A program made the position numbers and the translations under genes. Shown one piece after another: positions 1 through 13,914 of a stretch of DNA of 64,000 bases. The stretch covers positions 70,139,899 to 70,203,898 of the forward strand of contig CM075857.1 in the NCBI GenBank assembly GCA_037975125.1, given 5' to 3'. This stretch comes from Latrodectus hesperus. Its lineage: Eukaryota; Arthropoda; Arachnida; Araneae; Theridiidae. The notes beneath the pieces are model-generated. The model worked only from the letters and a program-made list of their open reading frames with translations. It ran no database searches and was not told where the DNA came from. Each line of letters begins with the position of its first letter. The first letter of the stretch is position 1.

Positions 1-779
1 CATTTGTTAGATTGAAGAGAGATTTAACACACATTTTAATATCTAATCAAATGTTAACAGAGATCCATAGTTTATTCCCGATATCAACTGCTTTTTCATT
101 GCTTGTAATTTCAACCTAGTAGTTGAATTGCCATGCCAGAATTTAGATTACCCTATTGTCATAAATCTGTTATTCCCACTGGATACTAGTGCAGCTGCCA
201 TGCTATCTTCTTGTTTTGAAATGAATGTGAGATATTTATTCCCTTGGTTTAAGGATTGGGATATCGACATTCTGTGTGATGTATTTGGGCATTTAGTTGG
301 AAGAGAACCCGAGTAAATAGAATCTACTTTGAAAGCAACTTCAATGCCCTATGGTATGGAAAGGAATATTTTTCTGTATATGGTGAGTAGATTTTACTTC
401 TATTTCTATTATTAAGACAATAAGGACAGTGTCATATTGTCATAATAGTAGAAATCTGAAGTGCTGAAGTAAATGGTATACGGAATGCTCTAATTACATT
501 TTGTGAAAATTTCCATTGGTTGGATTTGAATCTGATAGATGTTTTGTATATAAGATAATTTCCTCAAGTTGCAACTCCCCAGAAGCATTATTTTAGAGAT
601 ATTTTTATGCAAAATAATACGGAAATACTGTGTGAGAACCCATTGGCTTCTTGCTATTTTTAGCTTTTCATAATGTTGGATTCCCATGTGATCTTGGGTT
701 TGAATGTGACCGAGAAATCGAGTTTTTATCGAATGTGATTCAGAACAGTTTAATAATTTCTGCTGTTTAAATTTACAAC
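1..779. other. No firm gene; flank of LINE relic
   Basis: I see no supported gene. A 62-codon + strand ORF (128-316) lies in slightly GC-richer sequence but matches no family I recognise. The reverse strand from about 780 down to 490 may continue the neighbouring LINE relic, since its order is consistent with sequence downstream of the reverse-transcriptase core, but I could not match any motif there. Confidence 0.3.
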
Positions 780-1710
780 TATCTAGAAGAATTTGTGGAC
801 CACGTTGCAGTCTTGTTATAAGAAGAAATTTCCTTTATTTGAGAGATTTTGGATTCGAATTCTTCAATCCATCCTTTAAATTGGCTAAATTTCTTTGTTG
901 CCCAGTTTTTTCACTTCTTGCTGCCACCACGAAAGTAAAGTCGTTCGTAAAAGCTTGCAGAGGAACGTGACTTTCTTGTTCCAGTACTGTCTAGGAGGAT
1001 TGTCTACAACAGGTTCCAGAGAATAGGACCGCTATAGCAATCTTTGGGACATTCTACTTTTCGTTCTCTTGTTGCTAGTTCTATGCTTGTAGGAAATGTA
1101 ACTATTCTTTCTTTTAAGCAATTCATTATGTTGATTGTAATGAGTGATGTGTAGAGATTAGAGGACTTACAAAAGCCAATGATGTTTGTTAAACTGTAGA
1201 GAGCTTGGTCGACTGATTTTTCTTGATGAAAGCCAAATTGGTTCCTATGAAGAAAATTTGATTCTTAACTGAAAAAAGGACAATCCTTTTGGTGATGTGT
1301 TTTTCCAAGTGTTTCCCTATTGTTGATAATAGAGAAATCGGCTTATAGGAATTGACGCCATTTATAACCTTACATTCTTTGTGGAAAAGTATTATTACCC
1401 TATTTTCAAACATTTGTATAAAGCTTGAAACAAAGAGGCATTTATTGAAGACATTGTAGAAAATATCATGGAAAGTATTGTTCCTGATTTTAATCATGAT
1501 GTTGTCTATTCTGTCATATCCTGGGGCTTTCCCCCTTATTAGTATTTTGGTGATTCTTGCTATTTTTTCTTGCTTAATAAAAAGCTTTAGCAGTTGCAGA
1601 AATCCTTCTAGGCCTTTTTCTTTACTTTTCCTAATATTTTGCTGTACTGAACCCTTTTCTTTTGGTAGAGTACTATAAAAGTTTCTTTGGCTTGCAGAAA
1701 AGCCCATTGA
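780..1710 (-). pseudogene. Non-LTR retrotransposon (LINE) reverse transcriptase relic
   Basis: This is a decayed fragment of a LINE reverse transcriptase, read on the minus strand in at least two frames. The upstream part (1707-1189) carries the N-terminal RT blocks: KAPGYDRID, then VNSYKPISLLSTIGKHLEKHITKR, a typical S-Y-x-P-I-S-L-L-S block, then a degraded F-x-K-x-Q-S-T. After a frame change, about 1070-1020 reads CYSGPILWNLL, corresponding to the conserved C-P-Q-G-S-x-x-G-P-x-L-W-N block. At 938-957 it reads QAFTND, where live elements have A-F/Y-A-D-D. The catalytic Asp pair is therefore broken (Asn-Asp) and stops interrupt the frame. The S-G-P-x-L-W-N-L form resembles the R1/LOA/I group more than Jockey or RTE, but clade assignment is an inference. 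No endonuclease domain, 5' end or poly(A) tail was identified. The + strand ORF inside it is a shadow. Confidence 0.8.
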
Positions 1711-2707
1711 ACTATCTTTCTTAGTGCTCTCAGTACGTTTCTGAAGATGTTAGGGTTGTAGACTCCAAATAGGCGTATATTTTGAGTGTTTCAATTTAAT
1801 TTTGTATGATTGAGAGCTGCATTTCATGATTATTAATGAATATTACATGTTTTAGTTTCCAGATCCTGGAAAGAATATTTGGGATAAGTTTGGGATGTTG
1901 AATTTCAGTTGGTTCTTAAATTTTTTGTGGTGTCCCAAATTTTGTTTTAAAACGTTTAAAGTAAGTGAGATCTAATACTAAGAAAGACAAGTATATATCT
2001 GTAATCACGTGATCCCTTAGTGATTCTTTTTCTTAAGCTTCCCATATAATTATATTAGCCATCCCCTCTTTCATCACGATTGATAAGCTTGGTCATTATT
2101 GCTGATAAATGTTGGTGAAGAATGTGATTTATTCAGTATGAAGATATTAACCAGATTGAAGTCAAATGTTTAATATGTAGTAATAATATATTTTAATCTA
2201 AATTTATCTAGGTTAAGTTTTATGAAAACTTTGTCATATTTAAATATTTCATCCCTATCATATAAATTTGTATGTAAAAATAATAATTAATCATATTTAA
2301 ATATAAATTTATTAATTTTGTAAATTACAACAAACAATAGAACCTTAACTGACAGGATTAATTTCTGGCCTAAATGAAACATCACTTTAAAACACCAAAA
2401 GTAAAAATAAAAAGTAAAGAAACCAATATTTGCACCGAGCCTAAAATCTCTGATGGTTTAGCAGAGGAAAATATTGTACTACTTTTTTTAAAAGATAAAA
2501 ATTGTTAAATTACAAGTTATTTAGACACAAGAAAATATAAGCAGACAAATTTTCTTATCTATAAATATTTTTCTCTCTGTTCAATGAGAACACCAAGCAT
2601 TATATTTAATGTCAAATTTATGATTTTTACAATAATGTATGCAACAAAAATACAAAAAAAAGTGTTTCATAGTCTGTAATAATTGATTTATAACGTTTCA
2701 AATTTGA
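1711..2707. other. AT-rich, no gene seen
   Basis: The right side may include decayed upstream LINE sequence for the first 100 bases or so. The rest is AT-rich with frequent stops in all frames and no recognisable domain or repeat. Confidence 0.5.
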
Positions 2708-2935
2708 GATCACAGAGGCCTGGTTGGTTAGAGCACAACTATTGCTCAAAAAGTAGTGAGTTCACGTCTTGGCGGCAGTATCCTCTATGGGAAATGATAC
2801 TTATAAAAGTAGCAGGACAACTTTTGAGGAGCTTCTGCTTGGTCTCTGATTATAAATTACAAAATCTCATCTAATTTCGAAGCCACTATGGTAAACCCTC
2901 TATGTGATCAATATATAACGATGCTTTTACTTCTA
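2708..2935 (+). repeat. Probable tRNA-derived SINE (type D)
   Basis: The segment GGTTGGTTAGAGCA at about 2721-2734 is an excellent match to the D-arm/box A region of a tRNA. About 30 bases further on, GAGTTCACGTCTTGG (2758-2772) fits a degraded box B and T-arm. The following sequence is GC-richer than the surroundings and runs to about 2935 without a cloverleaf acceptor stem, so I read it as an old SINE and not a tRNA gene. No target-site duplication was found and the right boundary is approximate. The 63-codon ORF across it is not considered coding. Confidence 0.5.
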
Positions 2936-4365
<1,430 letters not shown>

Positions 4366-4619
4366 GAATAATTTCTAATTTCGTAAGTGAAGTGCTACTT
4401 TAGAGAGATAAAAAACAATATTTTAGAGAAAAATATGTTTTCCTTTAAAATAACTCGGTAACATTTTAATATATATAATTGTTACATAACAACATCTTCA
4501 AAAACATATAATATCTAAAACTTTCTTTTAATCCTTAAAAACATTTATTTGTCCCTATAATCATTAAAACAGATTTCCTATGAATAAATTTATCATTTCT
4601 TTATATAAAGGGGTATCAA

Positions 4620-5108
<489 letters not shown>

Positions 5109-5241
5109 CTGCAAACACAAAAAAGACTTCTGAAAACCGGCCAATAAAACACGATCTGGGCGCACGCAATAAATTTGCATGTGATAGAGTCAAGAAACCA
5201 ATCACAGAACGCCGGTCGCCAGATATTCAGCGTAGGAAACC

Positions 5242-5277
5242 TATAAAATACCAAGCGGGTATGCGAAGTCGTCATTC
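5242..5277 (+). promoter_or_regulatory. Predicted core promoter of the transposase gene
   Basis: TATAAAA at 5242-5248 is followed by TCATTC at 5272-5277, a match to the arthropod initiator consensus TCA(G/T)T(C/T). The first T of the TATA box lies 32 bases from the initiator A at 5274, which is the expected spacing. This would give a 5' leader of only 16 bases before the ATG at 5290. It lies just inside the left inverted repeat. The consensus and spacing are established knowledge; use in vivo is inferred. Confidence 0.55.
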
Positions 5278-5289
5278 GGGAACTCGCAC

Positions 5290-6381
5290 ATGCCGACGAT
5301 TATGAGTCTTCCTATGAAAGTTCGCGGTGAATTGATCAAACTCTATTACCAAAATGGGATGAACGCTGCGGAAGCCTTGCGTGTGTATCGCCGCAATCAT
5401 CGACAACGACGCGGCCCATGTACTCTGCAAGCTCTGCGTGATTTAGTGCGAAAATTCGAAGATACAGGCTGCACCTGTGACAAACAGCGCTCCGGACGGC
5501 CAACTGTTTCTGAGGACGTTGTCATGGAAGTGCACCATACAGTGACTGCAGGACACACAGAAACCGCAAGAGGCATAGCGCGCGTGTTGGATATTCCGAA
5601 CTCAACGGTCCGCAAGCTCTTGCGCTCGGTACTTCACATGTTTCCCTATCGGTTCCAGCGCGTCCAGATGTTGGAGCCGGGTGACCCACAACAACGTCTG
5701 GACTTCGCAAATGCATTTTTGTTACGATATGGTGCGGATAACGACTGGCCACTTCGCATACTATGGACGGACGAGGCGCATTTCACCTTAAATGGCAGCA
5801 TTAACACAAAGAATTGTGTGCACTGGGGAGAGACGAATCCTCATGCTGTGGCGCCAGTACCATTATTTGACGCCAAAGTGACTGCGTGGTGCGGCATTAC
5901 AGCTACATTTGTTCTGGGCCCGTTCTTCTTTGAGGAAACGACCCCGACTGGCCCTGCAACATGTTCTGTAACGGGCCCTCGGTATGCAGCCATGCTGAAA
6001 ATTTATGTCTTACCGGAGTTGCGTCGGCTGAATGCACTCAATGACATTGTTTGGATGCAAGATGGCGCACCTCCACATATAGCGAGGTCAGTTAAAAGGC
6101 TCCTGGATCAGCATTTTGGTGATCGCATCATCTCACGCTATTATCCTTTTCCGTGGCCTGCGCGATCCCCAGATCTGACGCCTATGGATTTCTGGTTTTG
6201 GGGCTATCTCAAATCCAGAGTTTATCTGTGCAATCCTCAAACATTGTCGGACTTAAAGGATTCTATACGGCGTGAGATTGGAAACATCCCTCGTGCCATG
6301 TTGCGTGCAGCGACATGGTCCACCGTCTCCCGCATGCAATGCGTAATTGCCTGTGATGGCACTCATGTGGAAAATGTTTGA
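5290..6381 (+). CDS. DD41D Tc1/mariner-superfamily transposase, intact
   Basis: Encodes a 363-residue transposase that would bind the element's terminal repeats and catalyse cut-and-paste transposition into TA sites in the nucleus. Residues 6-70 form a helix-turn-helix region typical of arthropod transposases with a DUF4817-like N-terminus (SLPMKVRGELIKLYY, ending KQRSGRP). A second putative helical DNA-binding segment follows at about 75-115 (GIARVLDIPNSTVRKLL). The RNase H-like catalytic core shows LWTDEAHF (D161), MQDGAPPH (D258) and SPDLTPMDFWFWG (D300). The 41 residues between the last two acids define DD41D spacing, unlike mariner DD34D or Tc1 DD34E. There are no stops or frameshifts, and length is normal. 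ATGs at 5302 and 5314 are alternative starts. I chose 5290 as the first ATG after the TATA/initiator pair. The gene is markedly GC-richer than its surroundings, as expected for a mobile element. Minus-strand ORFs over it are shadows. Confidence 0.93.
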   Translation: MPTIMSLPMKVRGELIKLYYQNGMNAAEALRVYRRNHRQRRGPCTLQALRDLVRKFEDTGCTCDKQRSGRPTVSEDVVMEVHHTVTAGHTETARGIARVLDIPNSTVRKLLRSVLHMFPYRFQRVQMLEPGDPQQRLDFANAFLLRYGADNDWPLRILWTDEAHFTLNGSINTKNCVHWGETNPHAVAPVPLFDAKVTAWCGITATFVLGPFFFEETTPTGPATCSVTGPRYAAMLKIYVLPELRRLNALNDIVWMQDGAPPHIARSVKRLLDQHFGDRIISRYYPFPWPARSPDLTPMDFWFWGYLKSRVYLCNPQTLSDLKDSIRREIGNIPRAMLRAATWSTVSRMQCVIACDGTHVENV

Positions 6382-6385
6382 AATT

Positions 6386-6391
6386 AATAAA
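6386..6391 (+). terminator. Poly(A) signal of the transposase gene
   Basis: AATAAA lies five bases after the TGA stop, followed by a T-rich and then TGTGTT stretch that could act as the downstream element. Confidence 0.55.
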
Positions 6392-6489
6392 GATTTTTTT
6401 CTCTATGTGTTCTCATCATTGAGCAGTGTCTTGTCTCTGTCGTATGCATTATTCCTCCGTGCGCCTTGAAGAACTGTTTGTATGTGTAT

Positions 6490-6904
<415 letters not shown>

Positions 6905-9164
6905 TGTATGTTTACGAGGAAGCGACATGTATTTACAAGTACTTAAGAGAAATAGTTCTATTTCAAGATTTTTTAGTGAAATTCTGTGTTACGTACATCT
7001 TAGAGAACTGAAAAACTTAGTTTCATTTTAAAACGCCATTTGATAGCACAGTAGGGAATATAAAAATTGTTTATTTTTGTACTAAAAACTTGTTATTTCT
7101 TATTAACATGAGATGAAAACTTAGTTTAAAATATGTAAGGTAAAGTAAACTATCATTAAATATTTGATGAACAAAAATGATTTTGTTGAAATATCTTATT
7201 TCGAAATCAAAATCATTGAAAATAAAGTTTTAATTTATTTTAAAATATTTTAATGTAATTGATTAAAAATATTTCACAAAAATATTATCGATTATATTCA
7301 ATATAGATTGCTTTAAATATTTGTATTTATTGTTTTGAATTTTTTGCAAACGTCCACTGTTTTTTGTTTTCAATTAATTTTCAAAAGAAGATCAAACCAA
7401 ATATTCAGTATGATCTTTATACGAAATGTAATTGATATAAACTGTGTACAAACAGGATTTAAATATCAACCTGAAACTTTTCTGGAGATAGTTGGCAATT
7501 ATATAACTTATCCAACTTCAAAATGTTTGAATGATTATTCAAAATTTTTGAATTTAGTTTTTAGGACTTAAGGAATGAAACTAAAATTTTCTAAATATCA
7601 TTAATACTTAGAAGAAAATTTCAAAGTTTATGAAATTATGCCGAATTTAATGCAAAACGCATAAAATATCCATTCTAATAAATAATTAAAGATAAAATGA
7701 TGTAATTATGGATCCAAAACTTAAAGGTAGTTATTTTGCATTTGAGACAGTTTTTAATTGGAATAATCATTTATTGTCAAAACACCTGCATTGTTTAAAG
7801 ATTTATATCTGTACCTGTACTGCTTAAAGATTTATATCTATTTACCCTTACTCAAGATGTTCCCTGAAACATTCAGTAGATTTTATGTTAATTTCATATT
7901 TGATTTCAGAGATGTTAGTTAAATGCTGTTGGTATATGACATTAATTTCTATGACTTATATGTGGAGCATAATATGACATCAATTATTTATCATGTTAAA
8001 GTCACAGGAAGCTTGATTGATATGCATCCGATATGTGAATTTGCAATTTTTTTTATCCTATTAAATCAATTTTCGTTAGCATATTAATGCATTTTTTTAA
8101 ATATAATTTATATAGTTTTCAGATTACAGATTTATTTTATATTTTGACATTACTCATAGGATTTTCTCCTTAAATTTCAGAGAAAAGAAAACTTTCATTA
8201 TTTTAAATTTTAATTTTAAAAAATCCTAACTCTTTTACGATACTCTTTTGCCATACTCTTTTACCATAGAATTGGATAATATAATCACTTTTAATTTTTT
8301 ATTTTTGATTTAACCCACAAAATAAACTTTATTAAATTTCACTTCTACAAGTTTCATATTCAAAAAATATTTCAATTTCTAGTATGTGATCTATGCGTAC
8401 CATTTCAGAGCAACTATTTGTAATTTTATCATAAAATCTTTTGAATAGTTTGTTCTTATATATAATATAACAGAACTTTTCTGATTTCTTCTATATTACT
8501 CAATATTTTAATTATAACACAAAATGATAATTCTATTAAGGTAAATTCAAGTCAAATTATTTATCTTGGAGATTGTAACTGTGCTACTGTGTCTAAAATT
8601 CATTCTTTACGAAAAAATTTAAATTTCGTATAAATTTTTTCCAATTAGAACCATTATTCGTTGAACATTTTCTTAAAAATTTTAGGAAATAATTATTTAA
8701 TTGTTCAATAAGAAAACAGTATTATGAATTTAGAAAACCAATAGTTCATGTTATTTCATATTTTTACAATGGTAAATTAAAATACTGTTTACTTTAGTTT
8801 CAAGCTATAAAGCCTTTTTATTATATTAGCCCAAATTGCTCAAACGTGAAATTTATGAAATATGAAGAAGTAGAAAAATTTTCTTACTGCGAAATTTTAT
8901 TTAAAGCATAATTATAAATGTAGCAAAAATAAGCTCAAAACTAAGAATATTGTTCAAACAAAGTCATACACAAGTACTTTTTTAATTGTTTTGAACTAAT
9001 GATGAGAGAGACCAAGCTAACAATTTAAAATAACAGCAATAAAATGAGTTAAGTGGATAAATACAAATAATTATATAATATATATAAGTAAAGCTTATAA
9101 ATATTTATAATCATTGGGTTTTATAAATAGAGTCGAGGATTTTGAAATGGAAGGTTCCCGGTTT
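6905..9164. other. AT-rich, no gene seen
   Basis: More than 2 kb of AT-rich sequence. A 78-codon + strand ORF (7335-7571) has Phe/Asn/Ile-rich composition as expected by chance at this base content, and shows no domain or splice context. Confidence 0.5.
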
Positions 9165-9246
<82 letters not shown>

Positions 9247-9279
9247 AAGAGAGAGAGAAAGAGAGGGAGAAAGAGAGAT

Positions 9280-9360
<81 letters not shown>
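9165..9360. repeat. (GA)n polypurine tract
   Basis: About 196 bp of GA repeats with scattered GAAA interruptions and one GGGA. The strand is purine-only for nearly its whole length, so it can form triplex (H-) DNA. The Arg/Glu and Ser/Leu ORFs across it are artefacts. Confidence 0.97.
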
Positions 9361-10728
9361 TCCCACTTACTATTGAACAGCGAAAGATAGATTATGAGTT
9401 TTTGCTTTATTCATGCATGTCTATCATGCTATATGCTTAGAAATTTTCTGAGTTTCCTTCTTATGGATATGTGAATACAGTTAAATAGTTATGAAAAAGT
9501 CCTCGCGGAAAACATGATAAAAAGCCTCAATATAGTTTTGAACTGATCGATTATTTGATATGAAATGTCAAATTAAAGATATAAAATTATAACATTTTTT
9601 TGAATAATTTCTTAAAATATTTCAATGCCTTTAAATAATCATAAGTTCTTGCGATCTTAAATTTTTGATGGATTTAATTTATTTAATTACCATTTAAACG
9701 ATGCAAAATTAAAGGAAATAAATTTGACGCTTGAACTTGAGATGAAATTTTTTGGAGTCCTTGAAATCAAATGAAGGATTAATATCAAATATATTTATAT
9801 GATTATAATTAATAAACTATCATAAAGTGTCAGGTGAAAAAAACGTAAATGAAAGATTATAAAATTGTTTTTAAGAATATCTTTTGTAGAAAATTAACAG
9901 AATTTTTTGTATCGCTATTTCAAGATATGTTTGCAGAAATTTATCAATTAAAGGCAAAAAGCTTTTGAATAGTTAAATGATTTTCACACGAAAACTTTCT
10001 GATATTTAAAGGCTTTTTAAAAAGAGTAATTAAAGAATTTAAAAAGTATTTCTTTATTCTTTATTGGAATTGCAATATTCAAATGTCATTAAAATGCAAA
10101 TCAAGAAAATTTCCCAATTTTATAAAAATATTTTACACAAATATAATTATATAATAAAACCAATTTAAATTTTTTATTTTGGAGTTCACATTTTGAACGT
10201 ATATAATTACATGTATATTGCTTACAATACAATATTTAATGTATCTTGTTAATATTTTCAAATAATTTGTAAATAACAGCATAATAATTTCATTTATGTG
10301 TTAATAAATCTACTGATTGCACGTTGGAATAATCTGAATAATTTAAAAGAAATATTTATTTTTTCTTAGTTTCATCATCACAAAAAATTTGCACAGCTTT
10401 ATTTAATTTGTTGTATATTTATTGAACATATCGATTGATATGTAATGTGGTGTGAAATAAAATGTTTCTCGGGTTGTTGTCTCTTGAATTAATTGTAAAC
10501 ATTTATTTTAAAATTACTTTGAAAATTTTAATGGTTACCTTAAAGGAAAGAATAAATACTATTGGTTGTTAATGTTGAAGTACATGAAAGATAACGAAAG
10601 TTCTAGCAAAATTATTCTAGAAAAATGTTACTTTGCTTAATATAAGCCCAGGAAGTCAAATCATTTCTTTAATTTGAAAAACAACATTTATCTGAAAAAT
10701 AGAAGGTTTTAATTGAATGAAAATAATT
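9361..10728. other. AT-rich, no gene seen
   Basis: No ORF above background, no recognised repeat. Confidence 0.5.
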
Positions 10729-10741
10729 AATTTTGCTGTTG

Positions 10742-11007
10742 TTGTCATGTGCCAGCTAGGCTGGCAATATAGGGTGCGGCTGCTCCACTTTTCCAATTGA
10801 ACTATATTTAAGTGGGGAGTCCGACTTCCTCATGACATACATGCCATAGGTACCCGTTTATAGGGTAGTCAACCATTCACAACACATTCATACAAGGAAA
10901 GGACAAAGACAGGATAAAATAAAGACAGAAAGTACATTCATGCCCGAACAGGGATTCGAACAGTCAGACACAGTCAGACACGCTGACCACAAGACAAGTT
11001 GGGCGGC
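10742..11007 (-). repeat. tRNA-derived SINE, type B, copy 1
   Basis: A 266-bp retroposed element in minus orientation. The 13-bp sequence AATTTTGCTGTTG occurs immediately outside both ends (10729-10741 and 11008-11020), a perfect target-site duplication. Read on the minus strand, the head has GTGGTCAGCGTGTCTGACTG then a box B, GTTCGAATCCC. The body contains CTGTCTTTGTCCTTTC and CCCTATAAACGGGTACC. The 3' end has a small hairpin (TGCCAG, 5-base loop, CTGGCA at 10750-10766 on the + strand) and finishes in GACAAC. The head has suffered a small duplication of CAGTCAGACA. It is likely mobilised by a partner LINE; the partner is unknown. Confidence 0.88.
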
Positions 11008-11020
11008 AATTTTGCTGTTG

Positions 11021-12776
11021 ATTAATATATTTATTTCTGGTTAAGTATTTTGTCAACGAAAACTTTTAATCATATAAGTTGTTTCATAATTTTCAGCATA
11101 ATCAAGTGAAGATATCAATATTTTATTATTGATGATGAAAATAAATTAATGATAAAAATAAAATAAATTTTATGAATAGACTCATTCTACAATATGGTGT
11201 ATGGTGTGGTCTTTTGATAAATCAAATCAGTCATCTGATATGAAAATCTCTCTCGTTACTCGTTTTAATTAATTTCTTCATTAAAATAAACAAAACATAT
11301 AATGCCACTATATTTATCTTTTTACGATGAATTATATGCTAAGAAAGTTCTTGATATTTTTGTGAATGTATTATTCTTTTCATTATCCCCATGCATTAAA
11401 AATAATTTATTCCGAATAATAGAATATAAAAGACATTAATACAGTTAAATAATTGTACTAGTTATACATCAGTTTTTTTATAACTATTACAAACACTATT
11501 TCAAAATTTTGGATTATGTATATAATGTATTATATTATTTTAAATAGCTTTTTTTATTATGCAAATTATAACATAATTGAAGAAGCTTTGAATAAACAGG
11601 AAATGCTTTCAGAGGGAAATAGAAAGTTTCAAAAACTTTTTTTTCGTCTTTCAATAAAAATCAAATATGTAATTAATTTTGAAAGTTCTTAAACCATTGA
11701 AATTCTTAGAATTTTTTTCTCGTAGAAACAAGAAGAATTAAGAGTTTTTCCTTTGTGAAAAAGGAAGAGTTTATGTATAAAACTTTATCATAATAGGGAA
11801 AATTTTTATAAAGGAATTGAATGCATTTTTCTCTTTTTCTGCAATAAATGAAATGTGTATTTAAATAGTAAAAAGATTTTATACTTTCATAAATAAAATT
11901 TTTAAAAGCAAACTATTTTGCTGTATATTTTACATCTTATTTATGCTGTGAAACTACTTCAAGAAATTTATTTTTGTTATTTATAGGTCATTTTTATATT
12001 TTGTAAAATGAAATATGTTAAAAATGTCCTGCTATTTATTATAAGAGGAATTGTTTGATTTAAATGAAAAGTTTTTAGCTTGCTTACAATGTACAATTTA
12101 TGTTTAGAAATTGTAATATTTATGTTTAATTTGAAAATACTTGCATGAAACATTTTGTGAACAAGAATAATTGAATTATAGTTAAAGATAAAATTTGATC
12201 TTTGTATGAGAATATAATTATCACAGTTCCCATTTCATTACTATTCACAGCTTCTCGGTTTCTCTAAAATTCATTTGTAAACTTCAGAGGAGGAAGTGGA
12301 GAAACCAACAAATATTCTTCAAATGATGATGATTGAAAATATTGCTGAAAGCAATAAATGGTCAAATAAGTATTGTGAAAAAACAAGTAATTTGCTTAGA
12401 CTGAGAAAAAAACCACTATCTTTTGAATTATTGATCATTTAAAATTAACTAAGATCCCAAATTATTTAAAATATTCAAAAATTTTTCAAACATCTTTTAT
12501 ATTGCAAAAGATTAAAGAAATTTTTCGGCAATTAAATATGATTTCATTGACATAAGTTATTAAGAAGAATATTCACTACGTTATCATAACAATAGCACTT
12601 ATAAATTCAATAGAGTATTCTTAAGTTAATTTTAATTAAAGGAAGTGTATATTTATCATTTTTTTTAAGTTCTAAAAGAATAATAAATATTATTTTATTA
12701 AGTTTACGTAAATGTTATGTAATTAAGTTTATTTATTTAATTACATTTATATAAATTCAATAAATTATTATTAAGT
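11021..12776. other. AT-rich, no gene seen
   Basis: No supported gene or repeat. A slightly GC-richer stretch around 12250-12310 carries no recognisable motif. Confidence 0.5.
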
Positions 12777-12787
12777 TTATTTAAATG

Positions 12788-13062
12788 TTGTCTTGTGCCA
12801 GTTTGGCTGGCACACACAATATGGGTTGCTCTGCTCCTTTTTCCCAACTGAAGCGTAATTTGGTGTAAAGTCCGACTTCCTCAGTACATACAGGCCATTG
12901 GTACTTATTTACAAGGCAGGCAATCATTCACAAATCATTCATAAAAGAAAAGGACAAAGACAGGAGAGAGAAAGTACATCCATGCTCAAACCGAGATACG
13001 AACCCAAGACCTCCCTACCTGCAGTCAGGCACGCTGATCACCAGATAGGGTGGGTGGTAAAA
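12788..13062 (-). repeat. tRNA-derived SINE, type B, copy 2
   Basis: Same family and 3' half as the copy at 10742, also in minus orientation. An imperfect 11-bp duplication flanks it: TTATTTAAATG at 12777-12787 and TTATTTAGATG at 13063-13073. On the minus strand the head reads TGGTGATCAGCGTGCCTGACTGC with box B as GGGTTCGTATCTC. The 3' hairpin is perfect (GTGCCAG, loop, CTGGCAC at 12795-12813), with the same stem as copy 1 but a different loop. Confidence 0.87.
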
Positions 13063-13073
13063 TTATTTAGATG

Positions 13074-13914
13074 ATAGTATTTAATTACCATTAGAAACAA
13101 TGCACTAATCAGAAATTTAACAAAAATTATTTTAAATGTAAGTAAACAATAAAATTAATTTTTGCTTTAATGTTAGATATTTTAAAAAATAGCAGTATTT
13201 TTAAGCATTATTTTTGACAACAGAAACTAAGTAGGAAATTCGGTATTTATACTTTGCTCATTTTGTTCATTTTTTTAAATATATATTTTAATTTTTAAAT
13301 CACATTAAAATCATTGTTTTCTTGCTCAAAAATAAAATGATGTTTTTTACAAAATTTTTTTGCGTCTGAAAGATAATTGGGAGATTTGACATAAGTATTT
13401 ATGCAATAAATTTTAATTTTCTTTAGAATAAATAATGTTTGCGTTTTGAACTTACAAAAAATTCTTATATAACTAATATTTCTTACAGACATTATTTATA
13501 TTATATTTATTCATGCTTCATATTTCTATATATAACTTTAAAGTTAAATATTTTTCATGTTTTGCTACTTTCATATTAATGTTCACTGTTAAATGAACAG
13601 AAATATTATGTCTCGTCACATTTAACCGATAACGATTGTCATTTTAAAGTTTGTTTAAATAACCATACAAAATTAAAAATTATAAAGTTTATTCTTTTGT
13701 ACTGAATTATTATTAAATTTCCATTATAAAATATTGACAGGATGAGTTTTTATCTGAAACAATTTTGCTTAAATATTGAATAAGATTTAGTGACTAAAAT
13801 TATGTTACTCAATAGCGAAATTGTAACTTGTATCAATGAAGCCAATAATATTTTTATTTTTAACATTTAGTATACTTTTAGCATATATTTTTTAAGAATA
13901 TAAATATATAAGGA
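13074..13914. other. AT-rich, no gene seen
   Basis: A 65-codon minus-strand ORF (13295-13492) has background composition and no recognised domain. Confidence 0.5.

Noticed and set aside
2708..2780. Possible genuine tRNA gene
   Set aside because: The D-arm matches well but the T-arm is degraded and no acceptor stem or terminator is seen.
9121..9390. Arg/Glu and Ser/Leu ORFs over the GA tract
   Set aside because: Products of GA repeats read in either direction.
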